From Lethocerus indicus (taxonomy: Eukaryota; Arthropoda; Insecta; Hemiptera; Belostomatidae), in assembly GCA_019843655.1 (NCBI GenBank), contig JACDQD010000006.1:17006246-17070245 (forward strand): DNA of 64,000 bases. The letters are read 5' to 3'. Made by a program: the position numbers and the translations under genes. The notes below the pieces were generated by a model. It made no database searches and was not told the DNA's origin. It was given only the letters and a program-made list of their open reading frames with translations. Positions 50,410 to 62,931 of this stretch are shown in pieces. How positions within the stretch are numbered: position 1 is the stretch's first letter; every line of letters starts with the position of its first letter.

Positions 50410-50584
50410 CAATATTTCCTTTATAGACCCAACTGTTTCCATTGTAAAGTATAACGTTTGGGATAAGAGTTCAAATATCCTCAGGCTTGGCCTGGATTCT
50501 CAGGTGTAGTTACAAACTTAAACTGATTAATTGAATATATTTCCTCGTGTATTTGGAAACGCTCAACTATTATAAATGTTCCTG
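50188..50584 (+). repeat. Duplicated segment, copy B
   Basis: Same orientation as copy A, offset about 2.0 kb. It is shorter by a deletion of about 29 bp in the loop and two bases in the arm. Flank differences from copy A: GTTTCC for GTTGCC, AACGTTT for AAAGTTT, CCTGGA for CCGGGA. Confidence 0.88.
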
Positions 50585-50585
50585 T

Positions 50586-50756
50586 CTTCTGTCGCCACCA
50601 CTGTCACTGTCACTTGTACTGTGCAAGTACACTGTTGAAGATCGCTACACAAGATGGCGAACAGCCGAAACCGGTCTAGCAAAAGACCAAACCAGCGAGA
50701 GGAGACAGAGGCACACGAAATCTACGGTATTCCAACCCCTCGCAGACCACAAAACA
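50586..50756 (+). mobile_element. Foldback element, right arm with outer terminus
   Basis: A garbled start (CACTGTCACTGTCACTTGTACTG) leads into AAGATGGCGAACAGCCGAAACC, AAACCAGCGAGAGGAGACAG and the complete right end CCCCTCGCAGACCACAAAACAG. It follows directly after the duplicated flank, so the 50118-50756 block is compound. Confidence 0.82.
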
Positions 50757-53700
50757 GTTTGTTAAAATGAATTATTTAAAATTTCCTTGCGAAACGGAAA
50801 ATTTTAATCTGACATATAAACTTGTAAAAGATATAACGAGCAATTTTTATTTCTCCGGTTACGAATGCAATTTGCTCGAATGAGGGATACTCTTTTAAGC
50901 CGCGATAGATTCCATCGACAGTTATTAATATACCGTTCGAATATTTATTGCCTCGATGGCCGTAACTGGAGTATTACAGGAAGAAACGATACGGAGGAAA
51001 TTAATTACGATATGGAACTCTCGCACGCTTTTCCATTAATACCTCATTAACTAGTAAATTGAAAAATGTACTTCGAATGATCGTCAGGTTCAAACCGTTT
51101 TAATAATTCAGTGAGGTGCGTACACTTCTCGTCGCCATAATTAAAATATTACGGTAAATAATTTCTAAGGATAAAGATCGTTCATACTCAAGTTACCATG
51201 ATTGTAAGTAATAAGTGAGGCATTAAATATATATCGTTTATAATTCCTTATTAACCATCAGAAATAATCCTAATAATCTTAATAACAGAATGGCGATTTT
51301 TGTTGTTACGACTGATTGTTAATTAACATTAACAATAAATGAACGAGTAAATAGGCTGCGTAATCGTGCATGTAATATTCATACATGATATTTGATTTGA
51401 TGATGCATTTCCTAGAGGCAAACAATATATGTCCTGAAAAATATATATGCAGAACCGCGTACTCGGTTTATGCCGTCTACTGAAATTTCTATTTTTATTA
51501 AATTAATGCAGAGTTTTATACGACTGTGTTTTACAACTGGACGTAAAAGACCTGTTATAAAACGGGGCTAATGAAATGAATGCTCTCGTATAAAATCCCA
51601 GTGAATGAATGGAACGCGAAGCGGGAACAACCCGGCATGATGCAATGGTCTAGTTCTAAAATACAAATACGAACTTTTAATATTTGCGCCGTATTAACGT
51701 TGACAGATTATTTGTAAGGGCGGAGCCAACCACAAAATAAATAAACGGGATCGCAGGATGCACTAAAACGACAGTGTACAGAATTTAAGTGTTGAAAAAA
51801 TAAGCACTATACTTTGGCCTTTATTCCGGGATTCTTAATGGAAAAATATATTTCCATCATTCCCTTTCTAATTTCTTTCTAGCCCCCATTTCAGCACATT
51901 TTAGTTTTCTTCTTAATATCGGCTTCTACCAAAGAAAAACTGAAATTAACCTTTAACATATCAGTGTTTTCGATGCGGCCTATAATGAGGCAGCCATAGG
52001 AAAATTGTTGTAAAATCATATAAATTTAAAAATAATCAGATCAAAACAGAATCCATTTATTCAATAATATTATTAACTGAATAGATTTAATTGTACCTTA
52101 ATTTCTTTCCCCCTTATTATGAAGCTTAAAATTATAACAATCCGTAGAAGAATACTCGATTCTAGTTCTTAATCTCGAACATCTTAACCTTCAAAAGAGC
52201 TATAAAGAAATCTAGCATCCGTTGGAGCATCCATTCATCCACGGTTATAACTTTGCCACTAACAATCTAAGAAGTCAACATAACGAAGGGCGGTGAACAA
52301 GCCCGAAGCGCCCTAGACTCTCTAGAAAGGAAACGTGTAACTCGCATATAGGATATATTTGGTGCCGCCCGTGTGTATTCACCTCCTTAATGTTCCTTCG
52401 TTAGCCAGCCCCCGGTTAGGCCCAACTCCGGGGTCTAAGTTATCGCCCAATTTTGAAGCCGCCGTCGAAACTTGGCCCGACTTTCATTAGATCCAGCCTC
52501 GCCCGGCATAACTTTCATACCTCTCATTATCATTATTTCTTTAACGATGACACGGCAACGGCGGCTCAGCCGGAAAAACGTAAATTTATAAAACTTTTCA
52601 AGGGAATACCGACCGTGTTGACGTATTAATTACGGGTCTGGCAATTATATTCCCAATATATAAACCAGGATAGTTGTTCAGTTACTGTTAGGCAGCAGTC
52701 ACTATATCACGCGAGTTACAAATTTTTATTCCTAATTAATATAGTAGTATACACATCGCCAAGCTAAGAATCTGAAACCTTCTATAATTAACTTTTTATA
52801 TATTTTTTTTATTTTAACTGCAAAACGTGATTATTAATTAAGTACCGACTAACTTAGCAAATCATTCTATGAGTGCTGTAAGTTTCCAAGTGTGCATAGG
52901 AGTAATACTGTGTTGGTTCTTGCCTGCCGTGTTTTTCCAATTTATTAATAAATTGCTGTTACTGTTTCGCACAAAAGAAAAAAAAAACGGTTGTTCCCCG
53001 AACAAGGGAACATTATTTATCTCCAACGTCCGAGGCCTCGAAAATGTTCCAATGAATTTTAATGGAGGGGCTCTCCAACAAAAGGATGTTATATAGGTGG
53101 GTTTTCGTTTAGCGTAATTCAAGACAAGAGTTTACATCATTGCTGTCGTTATTCACTCGACTTCCCCTTTGAACCTTTGACTTCCTCCCTCCCTCTAAAT
53201 TCTTCACTCTTCGCTCCGACCACCGGCTTTTATCCACCACCCTCATAATACACATTACTCATACTCTGTAAGCCTAATTTCTAAATCGAAAAATGATTCT
53301 CTGATATGTAGGCAGAAACGCAGTGGTAGGCGCTATGAAATTTAACTAGTATTTCCAACAATGTTTGAAATATAGAAGAATATATTATTATTGACTTAAA
53401 TAAGTGTGAATTTTCGAATTATGAATCCTGATTTAAATATACATGTATGTATTATAAAACAGGTTGGTTGTACGGAATAAATACTAAACACATTGAACAC
53501 TAAATAGTACCGGTGTAATACTCGGTTATTCGGATTATGCATTTCAGATTCGGACTGAACGTTAATTCGACTTATTAAATTATTTCACCAGTGATGGAGG
53601 AATGAAATTTGAATTACAGATTAGAGTGAATAATGTATGACCATTAATGCCATGAATAAACTTTGTATCGTTTATTTTTCATTTAGTAAATTACGCTAAT

Positions 53701-55029
53701 GACTGAGATAAGAATTTCCGGAGAAGTATTTTCGTAATAATATCAAGCTTCTGTAGATAATGAAAATGAGACATTTATTTATCAAAGTTTAACAATGTAG
53801 CAGTATCTTAAAACAATAATGTTATATATTATGTTGATTGTAATCTTTGTTGAATTTGTCACCTCAAAAACCAGTACATGGAATATTTTTACAATTTACA
53901 TATAATATTTTAACTCCTATAAATGGTCTTAAAAACAATTTGTCGTACTTCATAGCATTTTAGTCATTTAAATGTGTCATTTCTGCATGTGAGGCTACAA
54001 ACAATAAATAAAAGTTTAAAAAAACTGTCATTAAATTTTTCAAGAAGTTTTTTTTTTAAGAAAGCAAATCTGAGCTCCCTAATTGAGCTCGTGAAAAAAG
54101 ACATTCATTTTTCAAAAATTTTCCGGTGCCCACTTTTACCCTACCACCTATTCTTGTCGTAAGTTATATCTTGCGTTCAAAATTTCCTTCCGGAAAAGTA
54201 CGGGAGGGAAAGAGAAAGCGTTCGGGGACGCCATACTTTGGACCAGACTCCAGTCAATCGACAGCCGATAGCCTTAACGCGCCGCGAATATTTATTCCGC
54301 TCTTGGAAAGTTCCTGCCTATTTTCGCGCCGTTACCTTTTTTATCCTCGAGTCCTTAAACTCAATTTTATCAGTCCCGTTTCTTCGCTTCCACGCCGGAT
54401 AAATGGATATTCCTCTTACGGGCAGAGAATATAATGGCCCTGTCCATACTGTAACGTACTGGATAAAATAAATTAGAGGCTATAATTTAACACTATAATG
54501 CCATACGCTAGTTTTTGAACTCAGTCGCCACGGTACTCTAGTATATACTTTCCAGTTTCTAATCTTCAGCGTTTATTCAGTAGAATAGTGAAGCAATGTG
54601 CCGGTGGGGCATCCAGTTTATGACCCAGTTTCTTTTTAATATCATTTATTGAAGCTCCTGAGACTGATAAATGTATAAACTATTTTCGCTTTATTATTTC
54701 TTATTTTCTTTATAAAATTGCCGAAAATAAGCTACAACAATAATAGCAATATCACTGCTTTACAGGTTACAATATATTAATTTCTTCCGGATTAGACGGG
54801 CGTCCGGTAAGATCGCGTGATGTGGGAACAATATCGGTTGGCAGGGATCGAGCCCCATCTGTTCCATCATATTTCCTGTGTTTGGAAACCAACTGAACGG
54901 TCTATATTGGAACGGTTTTTGCCCTTTAAACTGCAGTGATCCGAAGCCTCCGCGTTAAATATGAGGCGGAGAAGATGGGAGAAGTTCTTCGCCATCCGCG
55001 CCGTTCGCCCCTCGCAAGCCGCCCCACCT

Positions 55030-55241
55030 CTAGCCAAGCCTGAAGTTCAGATCGTATTTCCTGCGGCCCGACTCAGAGAACTCGAAATAACTGGAGCTGT
55101 GCTCGATATACGATCCCGGTTCGGCAGCGCCTCCACCACCAGCGCTGCACCGAGACACCGCGCAAATGGAACTTTTCAAATCCTCGTTCCAGTCCGAAGA
55201 AACATGGTACATTGTCTCGCATCGCAATGTTAGATACATTT
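55030..55241 (-). CDS. Candidate terminal exon of an upstream minus-strand gene (Ig-like, possibly beaten-path family)
   Basis: After the acceptor ACCACGTTCAG two bases and 69 codons lead to TAG at 55032-55030. The peptide contains MYLTLRCETMYHVSSDWNED, a Cys-containing SRCSAGGGG linker, and a Tyr/Ser/Glu-rich end (YIEHSSSYFEF to YDLNFRLG). The base composition is richer in GC than the surroundings and the L-x-L-R-C motif recalls the last Ig strand of Beat proteins. That family call is weak. The exon enters in phase 1 and so fits the phase-1 donor at 62874, making a GAA glutamate codon. It has no transmembrane segment. The alternative is a chance open frame; the plus strand is also open here (54961-55233). 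Confidence 0.4.
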
Positions 55242-55455
55242 CTGAACGTGGTACAATTAACATATGACATAATTCTTTCAGTTTATCTTTCTTTTTTTTA
55301 ACCTTTTTATTTTTGTACAATCAACTACATATAGTTATTGGTACAAATGTTGAGTGTTTTCTTTTCACGTGAATGTCTCGATCAAAGAGACCACCCAATG
55401 ATGGCACTTTTTTCACATGAGCAGTTTACGGCTTCGGACTAAGAAGATCTCTGGG

Positions 55456-55869
55456 TCAGAGGCGTTTGATCCGACGCGGGGGGTATAATGGATAGGTAAA
55501 GGAGGAGAGGGACTGAACGAGTGGATTTGGATGTGGAGAGAGGCGGGAATGGAATTTAAGGAAGCGTGATTTTATGACTTCGTCGACTGTTGGTATGTTG
55601 AGGTCATTATGGATTGTTCGGTTAGAAACATACCAGGGAGCATTAAGGATGGTACGAAGGACTTTTGATTGGAATATCTGGATGCGGGCGATGTTGGATT
55701 TCTTGGCGGAACCACATAGTTCCATTCCGTAGGTCCATATCGATTTTAAAATGGATTTGAATATTGTCAGCTTATTGACTATTGTAAGTTTTGATGTCGT
55801 TTTCAAAAGAGGTCTCAGCAGTCCAAATTTGCGATTGAAATCTGTTCTTTTGAGTCGCGTAAGGTTCCA
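55456..55869 (-). pseudogene. Jockey-clade non-LTR retrotransposon, 3' fragment of the reverse-transcriptase ORF
   Basis: The minus-strand frame encodes KLTIVNKLTIFKSILKSIWT, YGMELCGSAKKSNIARIQIF and QSKVLRTILNAPWYVSNRTI. This is the conserved end of Jockey-clade reverse transcriptases (nKl-x-IyKsilKpiWtYG, LRtI-NAPWYVsN, then HsRL-x-xHpNPL). It is about 5'-truncated: an in-frame TGA lies just above 55869 and similarity may continue there in another frame. At the 3' end KRL is followed by TGA and then PRDLL. Relatives often have Trp there, so a TGG-to-TGA change is likely. No poly(A) tail is evident. It is a dead copy in the intron of the candidate upstream gene. Confidence 0.85.
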
Positions 55870-58261
55870 TCAGTTTACCTTTCGAATATAAAAAATTGAT
55901 TCCGCAGAGAACATAATGAATAACAATTTGCCTATATAATCAATACACAACGTCATCAATTTAATATATTCAATATTTTCCCACTATGGCCAATTTCTCG
56001 GCTATTTTTAGCTGGTTTACTTAATATTTACGCTTAAGTTTTTTCACCTTAAATTTATTACACTCTACATATAAATCATTATATTTATTTATGCCAGTAC
56101 CCTGAGTAGAGTTGAGTACGAACATTTTATTTGGCAAGAAAGCTGAAACGGAGTACGTGAACGGCTAGGAGGATAATTTCGTTTCGATAAAACAGGTTGA
56201 TTAACATGTCCTTAATCTGTAGTTCCTGTATCTTTCGGGCCGTTCGGAATAATCGCGACATTATGGTTTCCATCGTCACCGGTCCCGTTATTTAGACGAC
56301 GATTAGCGGTCCGAGTACTTGCGTTGTTCTCGTTAAAGAGTGCGCGCCGTCGAGTAGGGGCCCGGGGCTTTAACGCGGGCACCGCTCAAGGCATAAAGGC
56401 CCCCGGTAGGCCACTCCAAAAGCCCCGGGCCCCTCCTCCACCTCCACTTCCTCCTGTTCAGCTTCCTTCCCTTTCTAGTGTTCACCTCGGGCCCACAATC
56501 CGACATTTCCACCCCCCCCACATTTGACAACCCGAACCATCGAAGACTCCTACTGTATATTACAGCGCACTATTATTCTTCGTTCGTACAAGCAGACAAT
56601 TCTTTCCTTAAATCAGAAATTAATAGATTCAAACATAATAAATGCCCCATGTATATCGTCAAATAAACTGTCGATATCAAAATGCAATTTTGTAATTGTA
56701 ACAGCTGGCAGAACATAAATTCTCATCGAATAATAATTAAATATAGAATAAATACGAATATGTAAAAGTGATTCATTGGAAAATAAGTCCAATATACTGG
56801 GCATTTGTTTATAATATAAAACATGGATTGAGGATTAGTAATTTAATTTGGTATGTTAATGAATCCATCTCTGGTCGTACTGTGTGTGTATTTGTGTTAG
56901 TTGGTGTATGATCTGGACCCTTCATCATCAGAGGAAGTTAACCCTCTCGAGAGTTGACGCTCCAATACATACCGGTTTCAAGTCGATACCTCCCAATTAT
57001 CTATATTTCGAATACGGTCACTGGGCTTTACTTCATACATCACTGTCCTAATTATGGTTTTGATTCCTGTGTTATGTTTGGACTGATCTGGCGAAACCGG
57101 CTGGAGGAGGCCAAGTTCCGTTTTATGGACTTAATTCGTTACCCGACCCATATTAGATATTGACACGTTGTATTTCAAAAATCGTGCGCTAACCCCTTTT
57201 CGGATCCTTACTTCAATCGAAAGTTAGTCCTTCGACAACGTGGAAAAATCGGTTACACGTCCACGGTCGCCTTATAAACGATTTTGGCGGCCCAGTTATA
57301 AATCCGAGTGCGTTTTTATGTCGCGAAACCGTACCTTTGTCGCGTTCGGTGGTCGTAAAGGGGGGGGGAGGGGGTATTGAGCGATGAGTGCCAAGTACTC
57401 GATCCTCAACCCCTCCAACACACACACATCTAAGCGCCACCCCTCAGGGATGGAGACGGGAGTCGATATTTTCCACTAGATTTGTTAATAAACAGGGCAG
57501 GGCCGGGTTGTCCAGATATACGATATCGGTCCTGGAAATGCGGACCTTCCGCCCCTTCTGCGATCGATGTCTCGCTGCCCACTTAGTATCATTAGTACAT
57601 CACAACCTAAGTTGTGTGAGAGAGCTTTCAATTGCCATTAGTTATTTGGCGAGACTAATCAATGGTAAAAAATACTTACAAAAATTATATATAGATACCA
57701 ACGTAATATAAGGAAATATATAATGATTGTTAGGCTCGTAAGAATACCGGCTGCACAAAGCATAGCTGGATGTTTTTATAGTAACTTGTGTTAGGATTCC
57801 TCGTTATCTAGTAAAATATCCAAATTGTATGTTTTAACATAAAATCGTGTTAATGTTCCTCCTCCATAATAGACCAAAACCATTTACTTGTAATAGGTCA
57901 GGCTCAATAACGGAGTGTCTGAAACCTGGAGTGGGAATGGATGTCCTTTTTAACTTTTGGGGAGCTTTAAAGGATCGAATTATTCAACAAGAGTGTTTGT
58001 CGTTGGAGATAAATGGAGGAGGCCGGGCTGAGCACTTGTATAGTCGAAAGTTCCAAAAAAGCCTATTATAAAAGTTCTCAGATCTGTCGGGAATGGATAG
58101 CTATCCGCGCAGGTGCCCCCTGCAACCTGGAACATCTTGCAACTGCCATCACCGCTTAAACTTGAGCATCGAGGCGTCGTTCAAACTTTGCCGGCGGCGT
58201 GCGCTTTAAAGCTTCCTATATCAGTCACTCCGCAGTCTCTGTTGTCGGCAGTTCACTTTCA

Positions 58262-58263
<2 letters not shown>

Positions 58264-58322
<59 letters not shown>
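58264..58322. repeat. (AT)n microsatellite, 59 bp
   Basis: Uninterrupted AT dinucleotides. This is the longest pure microsatellite in the window. Confidence 0.98.
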
Positions 58323-58325
<3 letters not shown>

Positions 58326-61300
58326 GTCTTTGCAATATCGCGTTTTCTAGAAAATTATGCTCATCATTCAAAATTTATTAGTTTCGCCCTTGGAATTCAT
58401 AAAATTTACCAAGGGATGTAAAGCATCCAATCGGATTTCCGAAACTTGATTAAGATTTATGGGATATTTATTGGATGATTTTTTAAACTTCAAATAGCAT
58501 GAAGTTTATCAAAAGCCAATAATGAATTCACATCACTCATCTATATCTAAGCTAACTGCCAATAGTCTACATTAAAGGATTTTTGTTTATATCATATTGT
58601 GTCCTCTTGTATTGAATGCGTAAGTGTTCAAAAAGGAATATTTCGATAGCGCTAGTAAAATAGATTATGCATATTATAAAAAGAAAACATTCTGCAAAAG
58701 CAAATAAAATTTGTTTTTGAATCGACGAATATGCCGTGTTTCATCTCCTCTTTTATTGCAAGAGAGAGCGGCTCTTTGCCCATTAGCGCTGGATTTTGTA
58801 TTGTGGTATATAGTCGCATGAAAAAAAAAGTTACAGTGGTAAGCGGTGTGAATTTTTGGTTTCCAGGCACCATGGCCGGCCATGATGCAAGGATAACCAG
58901 GCAGTTGGCTCGTTAGCGGCCCGCCAACTACCAAATTAACTTCTCGAGTGTTTTAAATTCCTCGCCCGCCCGATTTTCTTTTCGAGTTCGCGTCCTTACC
59001 TCGCTGCTTCTTCAAATGAGAACTTAAACATTACGAGCTTTTCCAGTAAGTTCATTTTGTATTTAATTTTTTCTTAATGAAACGAGGTATAATTTAAGGA
59101 ACTCGGAGTTTTAATGAAACAATTTGGAAGAGGTAAACTTTTGATCAATAATCTCCAGAACGAAACTTTTCAGTGGAAATGGATTGACCCTTTACAAACT
59201 GAACAGATCATTCGTTTATCAGATGTATTGATTTGTGAGTAAATTAAAAAGGCGTATTTTAAAACATGATACTTGAAGAGTTCTACGTGTACAAATATCG
59301 AGTTACGGAACTCGTGAAAGATTCGTTACAGCAACATAAATCGTAGGTTCATTTAATTAGGATAATCGAAAACTGCAACGCTTGGAAAGTCAACCAATTC
59401 AGTAATAATTAAATGCATTTTCTACCCATCAAGGCGAAATAGAACTTTCCCCCATTTTCGGTGGAAACGTTCAATATTAAGTGTTCATTCCTTTATATTA
59501 ATTTTAAATTTGGATTAAAATTCTATAATAAAAGCAACGCGAATTAATTTTGGTTCGAAAGGGTCTAACGAAAGTGATTCTATGAAAATATTTGCTATCG
59601 GCTGGAACGTTGGACTTATTTGGTTTCTGAAAATGATGACAGCCGTGCAATACAATATTGAGTAAACAAGTCAAACCTAGAAATAGAAAATAGAGTGGGC
59701 ATTTGGGATCTTGGCGACAGGTGCACATATAGAATTCAATGCCACCCCCATCCGGCCGTGACCAGCCCTCAGTTTATACACGAATTGAACCCGCCTTTGT
59801 TTATTAAATTCGGAATACAATTCCGGATGTAATTCTCATATTGATTGTGCGTATACAACTGTGGGAGTCTAAGTCTATGAATTAAACAAATATGTAGTAA
59901 CAAGATAAAATTTTTCAATATTATTTTTGTATCTTACACTAACATTTAACAAGCTCTAATAAAATATCTAATGACTGAGGCAGAATATACAAAAACATTA
60001 TTGTTATATATTCAAGTTTCAAAATTATAACTAGTGGATTTCAAGTTATATATACTATATGTATTGGGTTCACAAGAATAGTATGGATTATTAGCGTAAA
60101 CTTGTGCAACCGAATGCGTCCTTTTATAGGTTAATTATTTGTTCAATCTGGATAAATACGAATTGCTCTTGTCATATTATTAATAGACAGAAAAGAAGGT
60201 ACCAGAAGCACCAGAAAAAATATACTAATTCGAGTAATCTAATAATACTTATGATTAAACAAATGGGCAATAGTTCTTTTCACTTTCAGCTTGTCTAGAG
60301 GCCATCAATAGTGGGAGATAGGGGCAAAAAAATGTGCCGACAGGTGACGTTTAAAACAACGGTGACAGACGGTAAGATTTGCCTCGACCGAAAGTCATTT
60401 CACGAGCCATATAATAAAGTTGGCCTCTCTCAGGCGTCCGACAGAAAGAGTGAGACAGAGAGGGTGGGATACTTTCCCCTTAGTTTTGGCAGTGAGGAAA
60501 TTCCTTTTTATTTGGGCCGTGCCCCGGGTCGAGAGTCACCCCCACCCCGGCCCCAACACACCCCAATGCAATCAAATTCTTCTTTTGTGAGGCGATATTT
60601 GCATAAAATAATTCTGAATACTGTCGGCGACCGGGGCCTGAAAAACTAACGGACTCCTCCATTTAAAACAAGGACGTGAGAGGGCCAAAAAAAAAACAGC
60701 CGCGAGGAGATGTTTTATACATATGCAAATTGCGCAAAATGCATAGCGGCGGTCCCAAACTCAAAATAAGTAATTTAGAAAGGTATACCCTCAGATGACA
60801 CTGCACTGTTGATAACCAAAGTAAAACAAAAAAACGCCAGAGGCCTTTATACTTCGTGACTCAATGAAATGTTATGCTATAAAATACTATATGGTAGGTA
60901 CAATATCTTGAAGAATTCATACTTCTGGAGGATTTAATATGACAGATTTCCTTGTAATCAACGTATGAAGCGACCAATTTTATATTAGGGAGATAATATC
61001 AAGTTATTTCCTTAAGAAAGACGGATTTTCCCTCTTTCATGAACTGAAAGAATATACATATTACGCTCTTCATATTCCTCTTCTGAACGATTCCTCTGTG
61101 TATTTCTTTTTTTCTTACCTAGTAGGATACTTGTCAACCGTTAATATTTACATTTTATTGTATTTGCCACTATGGAACAAAATGTATTCCTATATTGAAT
61201 CAGTAGGATTTTAATTATATTTGTAACTAGCCACAAATTTCTGATCGAAATGTTTAGCAACCTTACAGTGAATTTACGGAGAGAAAAGCACGCTCATAAA

Positions 61301-61787
61301 GGTACGAAATACTCGGAAAATATTCAATTCAGTGTCTACTCTCCTAACTATATCCTGTATTTATGAGTTGTCTCGCGGGCCGTTGAAGTATCTTGCAAGC
61401 ATTCCCAACATCTCATAGAACCCGTTTCATGTCTCTGGAGTATTTCCTTCCGTTCTTTAAGATATAAAAATACTAGGGTACCGTAGTCGGAGCCGATTTC
61501 GTTGGAAATAAAACAGTAAAAACGGGGATTCAATACAGTCGGTGGTAGGGGCGTGGGGGGTAAGTACCTACGACCAGACCCTGAGGGAAAGTGATCCCGA
61601 TTTCACCGAAAAACGGGATTGGAGCCCCGGCCATTCGAACCAGAAAATTGCTTACGAATATCATTCAGCCTAAAGTAGGCGGAATTATTAAGAGTTGAAA
61701 TTAATGTAGCATCTTTAAATTATGATCCAATAATTTACTTTTCATTCTGATTTTGACAGGTTCATTTGTGGGAGTTCATGTGAAGAC

Positions 61788-61868
61788 AAAAGAGCTACTG
61801 AAGATGGCGATGGTTTTATTAACTAGGTAATCTATCTCCGCCGCTGGTTTCAGCTGCTGCAGTAGATT
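61788..61868 (+). repeat. Possible worn foldback-arm remnant
   Basis: GAGCTACTGAAGATGGCGATGG matches the arm motif over about 18 bases. CTATCTCCGCCGCTGGTTTCAGCTGCTGC after it resembles the opposite arm. Nothing else of the element is left, so this could be chance. Confidence 0.35.
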
Positions 61869-62873
61869 GATGAATAACTTCTGCATATTTTAAAAGTTGA
61901 TTTAACATTTAAAGATTTAACACATTCCTTTCGCTGAGCACATACACTGGCGCTATGTTACAACCGTTGAAAACAACTGAGCCGGAAAGGAAGGTCGTAC
62001 AATGCATCTTGACAATGAGCAACATCCACCCACACGGAACGAAAGGTCAAGGAGGAGGAAAATCATATTCACGCCGTGTTGATTTTGCACGTAATGTGAC
62101 TCAGGATAAAAGCGCTGGCACAACTACTAAAAACTTATTCTAAGGGGTCCAGTTTTCGAATACGTCCTACAACAGACTGGGATTTGATTTAAAGAATGTT
62201 GACCGGACCAATGAACCTTTTAGCCTTCTTTCCGCGGCGTTATTCCGGTTATTTCAGACCTCGTGTACGACCCACATCCATTTAATTACGTAATTTTCAA
62301 CTCAAAAATACGATGACCCTATTTCGAAAACGAATTCATTCCCTAAAGGAAAATTAAACTCAACAAACAGCTAGGTTGAGGAACAAGGCAAATATGTATC
62401 CGCTAGGTAGAATTTTTATTCAGTTTTAAATATTTATTATTACGCATATGTTATGTTCTGTTAAATTTCTTAAATTTACAGTCGGAAATCACGTTAACTG
62501 CACGGTTCGACCGTTCAGTAAAAATCAGGTAAGTTTATGCGGGAAACTGGATTTTCCTTTAAACTCATTTCCGTTAAAATTGGACTCTGGCCTGTATTTT
62601 ACACTCGGTGCTTCATAAAAACGCCGCCGGGCGTTATAAAAATTCTGGCGGGTGGGCGGAAATTCACGGTCGGTCGGAGATTATTGGTCGGGTCGGTTGG
62701 GCCGGCCCCTCGACAAACCGCCGAGGGAAACTGCCAACAGTTTAATACGCTTTACGATCAATTTTTGTCAGTCCCCCCCCCCACCCCCGTCACCCCCATT
62801 GAAATACGACAACTTATTTTGGAGCCCCGCCCGGTCCGGCAGAAAGAAAATTGTTTCTGTCGTTTGGGCTTAC

Positions 62874-62931
62874 CTTGCGGCTCGACCACTCTAATGGCGA
62901 AATATTGGTCGAATTCCATTACGGGGCTTTT
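62874..62931 (-). CDS. Candidate penultimate exon of the same upstream gene
   Basis: A 58-base exon lies between CACCTACCTAG and the strong donor CAAG|GTAAGC. It has one open frame, beginning in phase 0 and ending in phase 1: KSPVMEFDQYFAIRVVEPQ. An in-frame TAG just before the acceptor excludes extension. Joined to 55241-55030 it gives FAIRVVEPQ-E-MYLTLRC, which is arranged like the end of an Ig domain in Beat proteins (hydrophobic F-x-V, then L-x-L-R/K-C). The intron would be 7.6 kb. Earlier exons would lie beyond the right edge of the window. I rate it as a real exon a little below even odds. Confidence 0.38.

Larger units (their letters stand above)
47554..55029. other. 5' region of the adhesion gene; no exon identified
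   Basis: It should contain the promoter and signal-peptide exon, but I found no minus-strand frame that starts with Met plus a hydrophobic run and ends in phase 1 at a donor. It holds the foldback cluster at 48007-50756 and GC-rich islands at 49580-50030, 52310-52620 and 54120-54420. The 163-codon frame at 49578-50069 has no recognisable domain. Confidence 0.5.
55870..62873. other. Noncoding, possible intron of the candidate upstream gene
   Basis: GC-rich islands at 56330-56530, 57090-57560 and 60310-60660, the long (AT)n tract at 58264 and C/G homopolymers (57360-57368, 62773-62782). No coding similarity seen. Confidence 0.5.

Noticed and set aside
48007..50756. CRISPR-like or satellite array
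   Set aside because: The repeats are inverted, of unequal length and without regular spacers; they are foldback elements and a duplication.
52869..53096. Plus-strand frame starting with a signal-peptide-like sequence
   Set aside because: It was considered as a secreted peptide or first exon, but the strand is wrong for the adhesion gene and the rest lacks conserved cysteines or processing sites.
57213..57440. Minus-strand Met frame ending in phase 1 at a GTACGG donor, as a possible first exon of the adhesion gene
   Set aside because: The N-terminus is not a convincing signal peptide and it would lie upstream of the candidate terminal exon of another gene on the same strand.
58113..58421. 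102-codon plus-strand frame with alternating Ile-Tyr
   Set aside because: Produced by the (AT)n microsatellite.
58999..59080. Minus-strand frame MNLLEKLVMFKFSFEEAA ending at a strong GAG|GTAAGG donor
   Set aside because: Its phase fits the adhesion gene only through an alternative acceptor, and the sequence is too charged for a signal peptide.
55030..62931. The two upstream candidate exons as the 5' end of the adhesion gene
   Set aside because: The exon at 55241-55030 ends in an in-frame TAG, and the 62931-62874 exon is not a signal peptide, although its phase would also fit the Ig1 exon.
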